Below are positions 28,756 through 37,788 of a DNA stretch of 64,000 nt, one piece after another. The DNA is from Enterobacter sp. JBIWA008 (GTDB lineage Bacteria > Pseudomonadota > Gammaproteobacteria > Enterobacterales > Enterobacteriaceae): the NCBI RefSeq assembly GCF_019968765.1, contig NZ_CP074149.1, positions 1,426,001 through 1,490,000 of the forward strand, given 5' to 3'. Every line of letters starts with the position of its first letter. Within the stretch, counting starts at the first letter, position 1. A program made the translations under genes and the position numbers. The notes under the pieces were generated by a model. It had not been told where the DNA came from, ran no database searches, and was given only the letters and a program-made list of their open reading frames with translations.

Positions 28756-29449
28756 ACGTTATTTTGTCACCGGAACGGATACAGAAGTGGGCAAAACGGT
28801 TGCCAGCTCGGCGCTGCTGCAGGCGGCACGACGGCTCGGGAAAAACACCGCCGGGTATAAGCCCGTGGCGTCCGGCAGCGAGATGACGGCTGAAGGGTTA
28901 CGCAACACCGACGCGCTGGCGCTCCAGCGTAACAGCACCCTTGAGCTCGCCTATTCAGCGGTCAATCCGTACACCTTTGCCGAGCCGACCTCGCCGCACA
29001 TTATCAGCGCTGACGAAGGTCGTCCGATTGATTTCACCGTGCTGTCAGCCGGGTTACGGACGCTGGAAAGCCAGGCCGACTGGGTGCTGGTGGAGGGTGC
29101 AGGCGGCTGGTTTACGCCGCTTTCGGACGCGCAGACGTTTGCTGACTGGGTGCAGGCCGAGCAGCTTCCGGTCATTCTGGTCGTCGGCGTCAAGCTGGGC
29201 TGCATCAATCACGCCATGTTGACCGCGCAGGCCGTACAGCAGGCCGGGCTGACGCTGGCGGGCTGGATAGCCAACGACGTGGTTGCGCCGGGTAAACGAC
29301 ACCTGGAGTATCTGGCGACGCTCAGGCGCGTCCTTCCCGCCCCGTGCCTCGGAGAAATTCCCTGGCTTGCTGACGGCGCGGAAAATGCCGACACCGGGCG
29401 TTATCTCGATCTCAGCGTCTTGCTTCCCGAGACATCCAGTGCGCGATAA
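28748..29449 (+). CDS. bioD: Dethiobiotin synthetase BioD
   Basis: ATP-dependent carboxylase closing the ureido ring of dethiobiotin. The GTG at 28748 ([17 protein letters not shown]) matches the GTG start I recall for E. coli bioD and gives 233 residues; an ATG five codons upstream in bioC is the alternative. P-loop [22 protein letters not shown] and the NDV nucleotide-base motif are present. The C-terminus is a few residues longer than the E. coli protein and its last 38 bases overlap the 3' end of the convergent ATPase gene. Confidence 0.96.
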   Translation: MTERYFVTGTDTEVGKTVASSALLQAARRLGKNTAGYKPVASGSEMTAEGLRNTDALALQRNSTLELAYSAVNPYTFAEPTSPHIISADEGRPIDFTVLSAGLRTLESQADWVLVEGAGGWFTPLSDAQTFADWVQAEQLPVILVVGVKLGCINHAMLTAQAVQQAGLTLAGWIANDVVAPGKRHLEYLATLRRVLPAPCLGEIPWLADGAENADTGRYLDLSVLLPETSSAR

Positions 29450-30134
29450 GCTCGTCATCCAGTTCGTTAACGTGGCCCTGCGCCACGTTACGCCCGCGAT
29501 AGAGCATACAGAAACGGTCCGCCACCCGGCGGATAAACGACAGCTGCTGCTCCGCTAACAGCACCGTCATGCCTAACTCCCGGTTTAAGCGCGCCAGCAG
29601 CTGCCCCAGCCTCTGGGCGAAGCTGTGTCCTGCGCCGTGCAGGGGCTCATCGAGGATCAGCAGGTGCGGACGGTTCACCAGCGCATTAGCCAGCGCCAGC
29701 TGGTACTGGTCGTCCGGAGAGAGCGTGTTCGCGCGGGTCTGTCGCAATGCGTAGAGCGCCGGAAACAGGTCGTAAACCTCACTTTTCGCTTCCGGGTTGG
29801 GTTTCCCCATCGCCCGCATGGCGATATGCAGATTCTCCTCAATCGTTAGCTGGGAGAAGATCCGCCTGTCCTGCGGGACATAGCCTATCCCCGGTCCTGA
29901 ACGCTGTTCTGGCGGCAGGTTAAGCAAGTCCCGCGGCGGCGCGCCCGCCTCATGCCAGATGATGCTGCCGCTTTCAACGGGCACTCTCCCGGCGATGCAA
30001 TTCATGAGGGTGGTTTTCCCCATTCCCGGGAGGCCAACGACGCCTGTACACATCCCTTGCGGAAAATCCAAATTCACGTTCCATAGCGTATGTTGGCTTC
30101 CGTAAAACTGATTCACAGCACGCAGACTCAACAT
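29412..30134 (-). CDS. Orphan ABC ATPase, LivF/UrtE-like, degenerate signature
   Basis: A 240-residue ABC nucleotide-binding protein from MLSLRAVNQFYGSQHTL, preceded by TCTCTCC on the plus strand (GGAGAG ribosome site). It resembles the LivF/UrtE branch: Walker A GLPGMGKTT (34-42), Q-loop YVPQDRRIFSQLTIEENL (85-102), Walker B LLILDEP (158-164), and the LivF-style AEQQ (194-197) where most ABC proteins have the H-loop histidine. The signature motif, normally LSGGEQ, reads LSPDDQ (138-143) with both glycines replaced, and the D-loop is LHGAGH. No permease or binding protein is encoded nearby. It is absent from E. coli between bioD and uvrB. ATPase activity is uncertain; function unknown. Confidence 0.8.
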   Translation of the reverse strand: MLSLRAVNQFYGSQHTLWNVNLDFPQGMCTGVVGLPGMGKTTLMNCIAGRVPVESGSIIWHEAGAPPRDLLNLPPEQRSGPGIGYVPQDRRIFSQLTIEENLHIAMRAMGKPNPEAKSEVYDLFPALYALRQTRANTLSPDDQYQLALANALVNRPHLLILDEPLHGAGHSFAQRLGQLLARLNRELGMTVLLAEQQLSFIRRVADRFCMLYRGRNVAQGHVNELDDELIAHWMSREARR

Positions 30135-30466
30135 CTTTCTCTCCTTAAAAATGTGTGTAGGTGAGGCTCGGGTTTGAATGTGCAAAACCCCTGCCAGAAA
30201 CCAGAAAGTGTTCAAAAAAACGACTTTTTTAGGAATAAGTCACCGGAGAGGGGCTGAGAAAAAAGGGGATTGCACATCGACGGTGCTGTCGGTGCCGAGT
30301 TGTGGTGCAGTACCCGAAATGATGAAAATGTGAGCAATATCTCATCGCTTGGTTATGAATGACACAACTGTTAATCATCAAAAAATAGCTATAAAAATTT
30401 TTTGCTGCCGTCTCGTGGGAAAATCCGGGAATTTGCCGAGCGCCACTCTGCACGGGCTGGAAGCAG

Positions 30467-30489
30467 TTATCCACTATTCCTGTGGATAA
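30467..30489. promoter_or_regulatory. Inverted pair of DnaA boxes upstream of uvrB
   Basis: TTATCCACT (30467-30475) and, on the other strand, TTATCCACA (complement of 30481-30489), separated by five bases. Both fit the DnaA consensus TTATNCACA closely. DnaA binding near uvrB has been described in E. coli. Confidence 0.72.
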
Positions 30490-30791
30490 CCATGTGCATT
30501 AGAGTTAGAAAACACGCGATAAGCGAGAGAAGACGCGGCTTACGCCCAAATTGACGCGAAACGCGGCTTTAGAAAATATCGTTTATTATTTAACTGCTTA
30601 GATAAAAGCAATTCCCGTCATGAAAGTGTCACCCGTTGCCACAAAACTATCATTACCTGGCTTGACAAATGTTAAAAAAGAAAAAGTTCTGGGGATAACC
30701 TGACCTGACTGGTGTTTTATATTGTCACAGCCCAAATTTTGGTCGTTATCGCACCACCCCTTCAGGCGCTATGCTAAATATCCTGACATGC

Positions 30792-30811
30792 CACTGGTTT
30801 TTCATCCAGTA
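30792..30811 (+). promoter_or_regulatory. LexA (SOS) box of uvrB
   Basis: CACTG-GTTTTTCATC-CAGTA, i.e. CTG-N10-CAG with flanking A/T as in the E. coli uvrB box. It lies 76 bases before the start codon, overlapping the expected P2 promoter. Confidence 0.9.
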
Positions 30812-30886
30812 TTTTTTACTGGCATTCCTGGCAACAACGAGTAAAATTACTCACCTGCCGCTTATAACGTCATCAGGTTGTCGCCC

Positions 30887-32902
30887 ATGAGTAAACCGTT
30901 CAAATTGAATTCTGCTTTCCGTCCATCTGGCGATCAGCCTGAGGCGATCCGTCGTCTGGAAGAGGGGCTGGAAGATGGGCTGGCGCACCAGACGCTGCTG
31001 GGGGTAACCGGGTCGGGTAAAACGTTCACCATCGCCAACGTGATTGCGGATCTCCAGCGCCCAACGATGGTGCTGGCACCCAATAAAACCCTGGCGGCGC
31101 AGCTTTACGGCGAGATGAAAGAGTTCTTCCCGGAAAATGCGGTGGAGTATTTCGTCTCCTACTACGATTACTACCAGCCTGAAGCCTACGTGCCGAGCTC
31201 TGACACCTTCATCGAGAAGGATGCCTCGGTGAACGAACACATCGAGCAGATGCGACTGTCGGCCACTAAGGCGCTTCTGGAGCGTCGCGACGTTGTCGTC
31301 GTCGCATCGGTTTCCGCGATCTACGGTCTGGGCGATCCGGATCTCTATCTCAAGATGATGCTGCACCTGACGCAGGGGATGATCATCGACCAGCGCGCCA
31401 TCGTTCGTCGTCTGGCGGAGCTGCAGTATGCCCGTAACGATCAGGCGTTCCAGCGCGGCACCTTCCGAGTACGTGGAGAGGTGATCGACATCTTCCCGGC
31501 GGAATCGGACGATATGGCGCTGCGCGTCGAGCTGTTTGACGAAGAGGTTGAACGCCTGTCGCTCTTCGACCCGCTGACCGGACACGTTGAGTCGGTGATC
31601 CAGCGCTTCACTATCTACCCGAAAACGCACTACGTGACGCCGCGCGAGCGTATCGTGCAGGCGATGGAAGAGATCAAAGTGGAGCTGGCCGAGCGCCGTA
31701 AGGTGCTGCTGGCGAACAATAAGCTGCTGGAAGAGCAGCGCCTCAGCCAGCGTACCCAGTTCGACCTTGAGATGATGAACGAGCTGGGCTACTGCTCCGG
31801 CATCGAAAACTACTCGCGCTTCCTCTCCGGGCGCGGGCCGGGCGAGCCGCCGCCGACGCTGTTTGATTACCTTCCGGCAGACGGTTTGCTGGTAATCGAC
31901 GAATCCCACGTCACGATTCCGCAGATCGGCGGGATGTACCGCGGTGACCGGGCGCGTAAAGAAACGCTGGTGGAGTACGGATTCCGCCTGCCGTCAGCGC
32001 TGGATAACCGTCCGATGAAGTTTGAAGAGTTTGAGGCATTAGCGCCGCAAACCATTTACGTTTCGGCAACCCCGGGCAACTACGAGCTGGAGAAATCCGG
32101 TGAAGACGTTGTCGATCAGGTTGTGCGTCCAACTGGCCTGCTCGACCCAATTATTGAAGTTCGTCCGGTTGCGACGCAGGTGGACGATCTGCTCTCTGAA
32201 ATTCGCGCCCGTTCCGCCATCAACGAGCGCGTGCTGGTGACCACGCTGACCAAACGCATGGCGGAAGATCTCACCGAGTATCTCGAAGAGCACGGCGAGA
32301 AGGTGCGTTATCTGCACTCGGATATCGATACCGTGGAGCGCATGGAGATTATCCGCGATCTGCGTCTGGGCGAGTTTGACGTGCTGGTGGGGATCAACCT
32401 GCTGCGAGAAGGTCTGGATATGCCGGAGGTCTCGCTGGTGGCGATTCTGGATGCGGATAAAGAGGGCTTCCTGCGTTCCGAGCGTTCGCTGATCCAGACC
32501 ATTGGCCGCGCCGCGCGTAACGTTAACGGCAAAGCGATTCTGTACGGTGACAAAATTACCCCGTCGATGGCGAAAGCGATTGGCGAAACGGAGCGCCGCC
32601 GCGAGAAACAGCAGCGCTACAACGAAGAGCACGGCATCACGCCGCAGGGGCTGAACAAGAAGGTGGTGGATATCCTGGCGCTGGGTCAGAACATCGCCAA
32701 AACCAAAGTGAAAGGTCGCGGCAAGGCGCGTTCAGTGGTGGAAGAAGATACCGTCGTGCTAACGCCGAAAGCGCTGCAGCAGAAAATCCACGAGCTGGAA
32801 GGGCAGATGATGCAGCACGCGCAAAACCTGGAGTTCGAAGAGGCGGCGCAGATCCGCGACCAGCTTCATCAGCTGCGGGATCTTTTCATCGCGGCATCGT
32901 GA
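30887..32902 (+). CDS. uvrB: UvrABC excision repair subunit UvrB
   Basis: Damage-verification helicase of nucleotide excision repair, loaded by UvrA and recruiting UvrC. The ATG at 30887 ([18 protein letters not shown]) gives 671 residues, close to E. coli's 673; an in-frame TTG three codons upstream is unlikely. Walker [10 protein letters not shown] (about 39-47), the beta-hairpin [21 protein letters not shown] (about 92-112), DESH box ([11 protein letters not shown]), helicase motifs [26 protein letters not shown] and QTIGRAARN, and a C-terminal UVR motif ([18 protein letters not shown]) are intact. Damage-induced through the LexA box. Confidence 0.98.
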   Translation: MSKPFKLNSAFRPSGDQPEAIRRLEEGLEDGLAHQTLLGVTGSGKTFTIANVIADLQRPTMVLAPNKTLAAQLYGEMKEFFPENAVEYFVSYYDYYQPEAYVPSSDTFIEKDASVNEHIEQMRLSATKALLERRDVVVVASVSAIYGLGDPDLYLKMMLHLTQGMIIDQRAIVRRLAELQYARNDQAFQRGTFRVRGEVIDIFPAESDDMALRVELFDEEVERLSLFDPLTGHVESVIQRFTIYPKTHYVTPRERIVQAMEEIKVELAERRKVLLANNKLLEEQRLSQRTQFDLEMMNELGYCSGIENYSRFLSGRGPGEPPPTLFDYLPADGLLVIDESHVTIPQIGGMYRGDRARKETLVEYGFRLPSALDNRPMKFEEFEALAPQTIYVSATPGNYELEKSGEDVVDQVVRPTGLLDPIIEVRPVATQVDDLLSEIRARSAINERVLVTTLTKRMAEDLTEYLEEHGEKVRYLHSDIDTVERMEIIRDLRLGEFDVLVGINLLREGLDMPEVSLVAILDADKEGFLRSERSLIQTIGRAARNVNGKAILYGDKITPSMAKAIGETERRREKQQRYNEEHGITPQGLNKKVVDILALGQNIAKTKVKGRGKARSVVEEDTVVLTPKALQQKIHELEGQMMQHAQNLEFEEAAQIRDQLHQLRDLFIAAS

Positions 32903-32920
32903 GCAAAAGCGTTGTTTTCT

Positions 32921-32954
32921 CCCTCTCCCTATGGGAGAGGGCATCAGGCCGCAC
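32921..32954. repeat. Hairpin repeat copy 2, between uvrB and yvcK
   Basis: Perfect inverted repeat CCCTCTCCC-tat-GGGAGAGGG followed by GCATCAGGCCGCAC. Same core and tail as the elements at 23.9 and 62.2 kb, again between convergent genes. Confidence 0.82.
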
Positions 32955-32963
32955 AAAACGAAC

Positions 32964-33872
32964 CTAACCCAGCGCCTGAATCGCCTTCTCCAGCGCCTCG
33001 CGCAGCAGGTGACGGTCATGGCGATATTTAATGTCACTCGCTTCCAGCGGCTCCTGTACCACCACGCGGTCGCCAATACCCGACACATCCACTTTCGGCC
33101 CGACCACGACACCATCGATAATTTTTTTACCGACGTACTGCTCCATCAATTCAAGTTTGTCTGCCAGCGTCAGGCTTGCCGCCGCCGGGCTCAGCTCACG
33201 TCCCAGGTTACCGATGTAAACCATCGGGGCAGGGGTGCGGCGCAGCGCCTGCGCCAGCTCTTTCACCAGCAGAATTGGCATCAGGCTGGTGTAAAAACTG
33301 CCTGGACCGATCAGGATAAGATCCGCTTCCCCAATGGCCTCCACCGCTTCTCGCGTGGCGGGTACGCTCGGATAGGTCATTAACTCCGCTGGCGGCAGGA
33401 TGAGCTGGTCAATGTTCACCTCACCGTACACTTCATGCCCCTCGGCGTCGATTGCCATCAAGTCAACCGGTTGTTCAGACATGGGGATTAGAAATGCGTC
33501 CACTTTGAGCAGATTACGGATGAGGTTGATGGCTTCCAGAGGCCGTACGCTCAGGTGATCAAGCGCCTTTAACATCAGATTTCCGAGGTTATGTCCGGAA
33601 AGTTCGCCATTACCGCCAAAACGGTACTCAAACATCGCCGACGCGACGCTCGGCTCGGTAATTAACTGGTTCAGACAGTTACGCATATCTCCCCAGGCAA
33701 TGCCGCCTTCGGCACGACGAATGCGCCCGGTTGAGCCGCCGTTATCGGTGGTGGTCACTATCCCTGTCAGCCTTGAGCCGAGTGACGACAAAGAGGACAT
33801 AACCCGGCCTAAGCCGTGTCCTCCGCCAAGAGCGACCACTCGGTCAAGATCCGCAAAAGTGAGATTGCGCAT
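32964..33872 (-). CDS. ybhK: Gluconeogenesis factor family protein YvcK/YbhK
   Basis: A 302-residue cytoplasmic protein of the YvcK/CofD-like (UPF0052) family. N-terminal nucleotide-binding motif [20 protein letters not shown] and [14 protein letters not shown] are diagnostic, followed by [32 protein letters not shown] and VYIGNLGRE. Homologues in Bacillus bind UDP-sugars and influence gluconeogenesis and cell-wall synthesis; the enterobacterial role is not well defined. Same length and position (uvrB-ybhK-moaA) as in E. coli. Confidence 0.95.
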   Translation of the reverse strand: MRNLTFADLDRVVALGGGHGLGRVMSSLSSLGSRLTGIVTTTDNGGSTGRIRRAEGGIAWGDMRNCLNQLITEPSVASAMFEYRFGGNGELSGHNLGNLMLKALDHLSVRPLEAINLIRNLLKVDAFLIPMSEQPVDLMAIDAEGHEVYGEVNIDQLILPPAELMTYPSVPATREAVEAIGEADLILIGPGSFYTSLMPILLVKELAQALRRTPAPMVYIGNLGRELSPAAASLTLADKLELMEQYVGKKIIDGVVVGPKVDVSGIGDRVVVQEPLEASDIKYRHDRHLLREALEKAIQALG

Positions 33873-34012
33873 ACGTATTCCTTATCACGTTCGATCGCGT
33901 AACAGTAACCTAACTACCCCTAAAAGACGATGCCTCACCCGATGCAAAATGACGTATATCAATGTGAAAATGCGGTTTTTAGGTATTCTGTAGCGAAAAT
34001 GCAGGATCGATT

Positions 34013-34036
34013 CGCTATATAGATAATTATATAGCG
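34013..34036 (+). promoter_or_regulatory. ModE box upstream of moaA
   Basis: CGCTATAT-N8-ATATAGCG, a perfect inverted repeat with the same 8-8-8 geometry as the modA operator, differing only at the third base of each arm. It lies about 200 bases before moaA, upstream of the riboswitch, consistent with ModE acting as activator of moa. Confidence 0.87.
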
Positions 34037-34107
34037 TAAAGCGATAATGGCGCCGTCAGAATTTCCGCGCTACTATCGCCCTAACCACGTTTTCAAAAAT
34101 TGAAAAC

Positions 34108-34219
34108 ATACACTCTAGCCCTTGTGCCTGTGTCGAAAGATATGGCGCTCTGGCCGTGGCGAATTTGCCACCAGGGTACAGAAAGAAATGACTGTGCCTC
34201 CCGATCTGGAAAGGTGTAC
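34108..34219 (+). ncRNA. Molybdenum cofactor (Moco) riboswitch, moaA leader
   Basis: The leader between about 34108 and the moaA start carries the conserved blocks of the moco-II-like RNA motif of enterobacterial moaA: CACTCTAGCC at 34111, TGGCCGTGG near 34151, GCCACCAGGG near 34167, GAAATGAC near 34184, and GCCTCCCG-at-CTGGAAAGGTG at 34196-34215. The last block includes the AAGGTG ribosome site, so ligand binding would gate translation start. Two helices pair GGTGGC/GCCACC-type and CTCCCG/CTGG elements. Boundaries are approximate. Confidence 0.88.
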
Positions 34220-35209
34220 ATGGCTTCACAACTTACTGATGCTTTCGCGCGTAAGTTTTATTACTTACGTCTGTCGATTACCGATGTGTGCAACTTCCGT
34301 TGCACCTACTGCCTGCCCGATGGCTACAAACCGGGCAGCGTTACCAATAACGGCTTTCTCTCCGTGGATGAAGTGCGCCGCGTCACGCGCGCCTTCTCTG
34401 AGCTTGGCACCGAAAAAGTGCGTCTGACCGGCGGCGAACCCTCGTTGCGCCGCGATTTCCCCGACATCATTGCCGCCGTGCGTGAAAACGAACGTATCCG
34501 CCAGATTGCGGTAACCACCAACGGTTACCGCATGGCGCGTGACGTGGCGAACTGGCGAGATGCGGGGCTGACGGCGATCAACGTCAGCGTCGACAGCCTG
34601 GACGCCCGCCAGTTCCACGCCATTACCGGCCAGGATAAATTCCAGCAGGTCATGGACGGTATCGACGCGGCATTTGCGGCCGGGTTCGAGAAGGTCAAAG
34701 TCAACACGGTGCTGATGCGTGATGTGAACCATCATCAGCTGGATACCTTCCTGGCGTGGATCAAACCGCGCCCTATACAGCTGCGTTTTATCGAGCTGAT
34801 GGAAACCGGCGAGGGCAGCGAGCTGTTCCGTCGTCATCACATCTCCGGCATGGTGCTGCGCGACGAGCTTCTGAAACGCGGCTGGATCCATCAGATCCGC
34901 CAGCGCAGCGACGGACCGGCGCAGGTCTTCTGCCACCCGGATTACGATGGTGAGATTGGGCTTATCATGCCCTATGAGAAAGACTTCTGCGCCAGCTGCA
35001 ACCGCCTGCGCGTTTCCTCCGTTGGCAAGCTCCATCTTTGCCTGTTTGGCGACGGTGGCGTAGACCTTCGCGATCTGCTGGAAGACGATGCGCAGCAGGA
35101 CGCGCTTGAAGCACGCATTTCTGACGCGCTGACGCATAAAAAACAGACCCACTTCCTGCATCAGGGCAATACCGGTATTACTCAGAACCTGTCCTACATC
35201 GGCGGGTAA
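34220..35209 (+). CDS. moaA: GTP 3',8-cyclase MoaA
   Basis: Radical SAM enzyme that starts molybdopterin synthesis by cyclising GTP. The start at 34220 ([20 protein letters not shown]) gives 329 residues, the E. coli length; the frame is open upstream but only through the riboswitch. Radical SAM CxxxCxxC in [14 protein letters not shown] (about 24-31) and the second [4Fe-4S] site CASCNRLRV ... [10 protein letters not shown] near the C-terminus are intact; the tail ends QNLSYIGG with the GG needed for catalysis. First gene of moaABCDE. Confidence 0.98.
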   Translation: MASQLTDAFARKFYYLRLSITDVCNFRCTYCLPDGYKPGSVTNNGFLSVDEVRRVTRAFSELGTEKVRLTGGEPSLRRDFPDIIAAVRENERIRQIAVTTNGYRMARDVANWRDAGLTAINVSVDSLDARQFHAITGQDKFQQVMDGIDAAFAAGFEKVKVNTVLMRDVNHHQLDTFLAWIKPRPIQLRFIELMETGEGSELFRRHHISGMVLRDELLKRGWIHQIRQRSDGPAQVFCHPDYDGEIGLIMPYEKDFCASCNRLRVSSVGKLHLCLFGDGGVDLRDLLEDDAQQDALEARISDALTHKKQTHFLHQGNTGITQNLSYIGG

Positions 35210-35233
35210 TCAGGCTTTAGAAGGAATCAGAAG

Positions 35234-35746
35234 ATGAGTCAGGTAAGCGCAGAATTTATCCCGACACGCATTGCTATCCTTACCGTTTCCGACCGCCGTG
35301 GCGAAGAGGATGATACCTCCGGCCACTGGCTGCGCGAGGCGGCCCATGACGCGGGGCATCACATCGTCGATAAAGCGATCGTGAAGGAGAACCGCTACGC
35401 CATTCGCGCTCAGGTTTCGCAGTGGATTGCGAGTGATGAGGTGCAGGTGGTGTTGATTACCGGCGGCACCGGCTTTACCGCAGGCGATCAGGCCCCCGAG
35501 GCGTTGATCCCGCTGTTCGACCGCGAGGTGGAAGGCTTCGGCGAAGTGTTCCGCATGCTCTCCTTTGAAGAGATTGGTACCTCCACGCTCCAGTCGCGCG
35601 CCGTTGCCGGGGTGGCTAACAAAACTCTGATTTTCGCCATGCCGGGCTCGACCAAAGCCTGCCGTACCGCATGGGAAAACATCATCGCTCCGCAGCTGGA
35701 TGCCCGTACCCGTCCGTGTAATTTCCATCCCCATTTAAAGAAATAA
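35234..35746 (+). CDS. moaB: Molybdopterin adenylyltransferase family protein MoaB
   Basis: A 170-residue MogA/MoaB fold protein. The molybdopterin-binding motif LITGGTGFTAGDQAPEAL and FAMPGSTKACRTAWENIIAPQL are present; DRRGEEDDTSGHWL is the typical N-terminal loop. In E. coli MoaB is a paralogue of MogA whose contribution is minor or unclear. 24 bases after moaA, and four bases before moaC. Confidence 0.96.
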   Translation: MSQVSAEFIPTRIAILTVSDRRGEEDDTSGHWLREAAHDAGHHIVDKAIVKENRYAIRAQVSQWIASDEVQVVLITGGTGFTAGDQAPEALIPLFDREVEGFGEVFRMLSFEEIGTSTLQSRAVAGVANKTLIFAMPGSTKACRTAWENIIAPQLDARTRPCNFHPHLKK

Positions 35747-35749
35747 GCT

Positions 35750-36235
35750 ATGTCACAACTGACCCACATTAACGCCGCCGGCGAAGCGCATATGGTGGAC
35801 GTTTCCGCCAAAGCCGAAACGGTGCGCGAGGCGCGCGCGGAAGCGTTCGTCACTATGCTGCCGGAGACGCTGGCGATGATTATCGACGGCAGCCATCACA
35901 AGGGCGACGTCTTTGCCACCGCACGCATCGCGGGTATTCAGGCCGCCAAGCGCACCTGGGATCTCATTCCGCTGTGCCATCCGCTGATGCTTAGCAAGGT
36001 GGAAGTTAACCTGCAGGCGCAGCCGGAGCATAATCGCGTGCGCATTGAGTCACTCTGCCGCTTAACCGGCAAAACCGGCGTGGAGATGGAGGCGCTCACG
36101 GCGGCCTCCGTTGCCGCACTGACCATCTACGACATGTGCAAAGCGGTGCAGAAAGATATGGTGATTGGCCCGGTTCGCCTGCTGGCAAAAAGCGGCGGCA
36201 AATCCGGTGATTTTAAGGTGGACAGCCATGATTAA
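35750..36235 (+). CDS. moaC: Cyclic pyranopterin monophosphate synthase MoaC
   Basis: Converts 3',8-cyclo-GTP to cyclic pyranopterin monophosphate with MoaA. The 161-residue protein shows [38 protein letters not shown], the active-site LIPLCHPL, and [24 protein letters not shown] with catalytic K and D residues near 128-131. Overlaps moaD by eight bases. Confidence 0.98.
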   Translation: MSQLTHINAAGEAHMVDVSAKAETVREARAEAFVTMLPETLAMIIDGSHHKGDVFATARIAGIQAAKRTWDLIPLCHPLMLSKVEVNLQAQPEHNRVRIESLCRLTGKTGVEMEALTAASVAALTIYDMCKAVQKDMVIGPVRLLAKSGGKSGDFKVDSHD

Positions 36236-36473
36236 GGTGCTCTTTTTTGCGCAGGTGCGCGAGCTGGTGAATACCGACAGCCTGACGATGGATGCGTCCT
36301 TCGAAAACGTCGCCGCCCTGCGCGCGCATCTGGCGGCACAAGGCGACCGCTGGGCGCTGGCGCTCGACGAAGGCAAGCTGCTGGCCGCCGTTAACCAGAC
36401 GCTGGTCGAATTCACGCACCCGCTGAAGGCAGGGGATGAGGTCGCCTTCTTCCCGCCGGTGACAGGAGGCTAA
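36228..36473 (+). CDS. moaD: Molybdopterin synthase sulfur carrier subunit MoaD
   Basis: Ubiquitin-like 81-residue sulfur carrier; the start at 36228 ([17 protein letters not shown]) matches E. coli in length, whereas the longer frame begins within moaC. The C-terminal VTGG tail, thiocarboxylated by MoeB, is intact (PPVTGG). One base separates it from moaE. Confidence 0.97.
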   Translation: MIKVLFFAQVRELVNTDSLTMDASFENVAALRAHLAAQGDRWALALDEGKLLAAVNQTLVEFTHPLKAGDEVAFFPPVTGG

Positions 36474-36474
36474 G

Positions 36475-36927
36475 ATGGCTGACACCCGAATTCTGGTGAG
36501 TCCCGAGCGTTTTAGCGTGGGGACCGAATACAGCTGGCTGGCGGAACGCGATGAAGACGGCGCGGTCGTGACCTTTACCGGAAAGGTGCGCAACCACAAC
36601 CTCGGCGACAGCGTGAAGGCGCTGACGCTGGAGCACTATCCGGGCATGACCGAGAAATCGCTGGCGGAGATTGTCGACGAGGCGCGAGGCCGCTGGCCGC
36701 TCGGGCGCGTTACGGTGATCCACCGCATCGGTGAGATGTGGCCTGGTGAAGAGATTGTCTTTGTGGGCGTGACCAGCGCGCACCGCAGCAGCGCGTTTGC
36801 GGCAGGGGAGTTCATTATGGATTACCTCAAAACCAAAGCGCCGTTCTGGAAGCGCGAAGCCACGCCGGAAGGCGATCGCTGGGTGGAGTCTCGCGACAGC
36901 GATAAACAAGCCGCCAGCCGTTGGTAG
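36475..36927 (+). CDS. moaE: Molybdopterin synthase catalytic subunit MoaE
   Basis: Catalytic subunit that, with MoaD, builds the dithiolene of molybdopterin. The 150-residue protein contains GAVVTFTGKVRNHN, LEHYPGMTEKSL, VIHRIGEMWPGEEIVFVGVTSAHRSSAF and the active-site KTKAPFWKRE (lysines about 119 and 126). Last gene of moaABCDE. Confidence 0.97.
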   Translation: MADTRILVSPERFSVGTEYSWLAERDEDGAVVTFTGKVRNHNLGDSVKALTLEHYPGMTEKSLAEIVDEARGRWPLGRVTVIHRIGEMWPGEEIVFVGVTSAHRSSAFAAGEFIMDYLKTKAPFWKREATPEGDRWVESRDSDKQAASRW

Positions 36928-36991
36928 TCGGTTTACGTGGATGTGTTAATCTTAACGTGTGTGTCTACTTAATCTTAATCAGGAGTGAATC

Positions 36992-37699
36992 ATGGACCGA
37001 TTTCCGCGTTCCGATTCAATAGTACAGCAGACCCGTAGCGGCCTGCAGACGTATATGGCTCAGGTGTACGGCTGGATGACGGTCGGCCTGCTGCTTACCG
37101 CGTTTATCGCGTGGTATGCGGCGAACACGCCTGAACTGATGATGTTTATCTTCTCCAGCAAAATCACCTTCTTTGGGCTGATTATCGCGCAGCTGGCGCT
37201 GGTGTTTGTGCTTTCTGGTCTGGTGCAAAAGCTCAGTGCCGGAATGGCGACCACGCTATTTATGCTCTATTCGGCGCTGACCGGGCTGACGCTTTCCAGT
37301 ATTTTCATCGTCTACACCTACTCCTCCATCGCCAGCACCTTTGTGGTGACCGGCGGGATGTTCGGCGTGATGAGTCTCTACGGTTACACTACCAAACGTG
37401 ACCTGAGCGGCTTAGGCAGCATGCTGTTTATGGGGCTGATTGGGATTGTGCTGGCGTCGCTGGTAAACCTGTGGCTGAAGAGCGACGCGCTGATGTGGGC
37501 CGTGACCTATATCGGGGTGGTGATCTTCGTTGGGTTGACGGCGTATGACACCCAGAAGCTGAAAAACATCGGCGAGCAGATCGACGTACGCGACAGTTCA
37601 AACCTGCGCAAATACGCGATCCTGGGCGCGCTGACGCTGTATCTGGACTTCATCAACCTGTTCCTGATGCTGCTGCGGATTTTCGGCAACCGTCGCTAA
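36992..37699 (+). CDS. ybhL: YbhL, Bax inhibitor-1 family membrane protein
   Basis: A 235-residue inner-membrane protein with seven hydrophobic segments between residues 25 and 232, of the BI-1/TMBIM family. The family signature appears as the YTYSSIASTFVVTGGMFGVMSLYGYTTK region and the late DTQKLKN loop with conserved aspartate before ALTLYLDFINLFLMLLRIFG. Some members conduct Ca2+; the role of YbhL is not known. It has its own ribosome site (ATCAGGAGTGAATC) and is probably transcribed apart from moa. Confidence 0.94.
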   Translation: MDRFPRSDSIVQQTRSGLQTYMAQVYGWMTVGLLLTAFIAWYAANTPELMMFIFSSKITFFGLIIAQLALVFVLSGLVQKLSAGMATTLFMLYSALTGLTLSSIFIVYTYSSIASTFVVTGGMFGVMSLYGYTTKRDLSGLGSMLFMGLIGIVLASLVNLWLKSDALMWAVTYIGVVIFVGLTAYDTQKLKNIGEQIDVRDSSNLRKYAILGALTLYLDFINLFLMLLRIFGNRR

Positions 37700-37707
37700 G
37701 GTTGTTT

Positions 37708-37785
37708 TGCCGGGTGGCGGCTTCGCCTTACCCGGCCTACGAAACGCGAACCGTAGGTCGGGTAAGGCGAAGCCGCCACCCGACT
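37708..37785. repeat. Inverted REP pair (BIME-like) between ybhL and ybhN
   Basis: Two copies of GCCGGGTGGCGGCTTCGCCTTACCCG-type sequence in opposite orientation (about 37710-37744 and 37751-37783) separated by a few bases, including CCTACGAA / CGTAGG. Each half is itself palindromic. This is a classical bacterial interspersed mosaic element, filling a convergent intergenic gap. Confidence 0.9.
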
Positions 37786-37788
37786 TAT

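Larger units (their letters stand above)
30135..30886. promoter_or_regulatory. Long control region upstream of uvrB
   Basis: About 750 bases without a convincing gene. Contents: promoter region of the ATPase at the left, a pair of inverted DnaA boxes (30467-30489), a TTGACA element (30662-30667) followed by A-rich DNA, a LexA box (30792-30811) and GAGTAAAATTAC (30839-30850) matching the -10 of E. coli uvrB P1. A small minus-strand frame at 30229-30474 shows no protein-like features. Confidence 0.7.

Noticed and set aside
30851..31909. Long minus-strand frame opposite uvrB (352 codons)
   Set aside because: Fully antisense to the conserved 5' half of uvrB; no ribosome site or protein motif.
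34100..34219. N-terminal extension of MoaA through the leader
   Set aside because: The frame is open upstream, but the sequence matches the Moco riboswitch and the ATG at 34220 has the ribosome site and gives the usual length.
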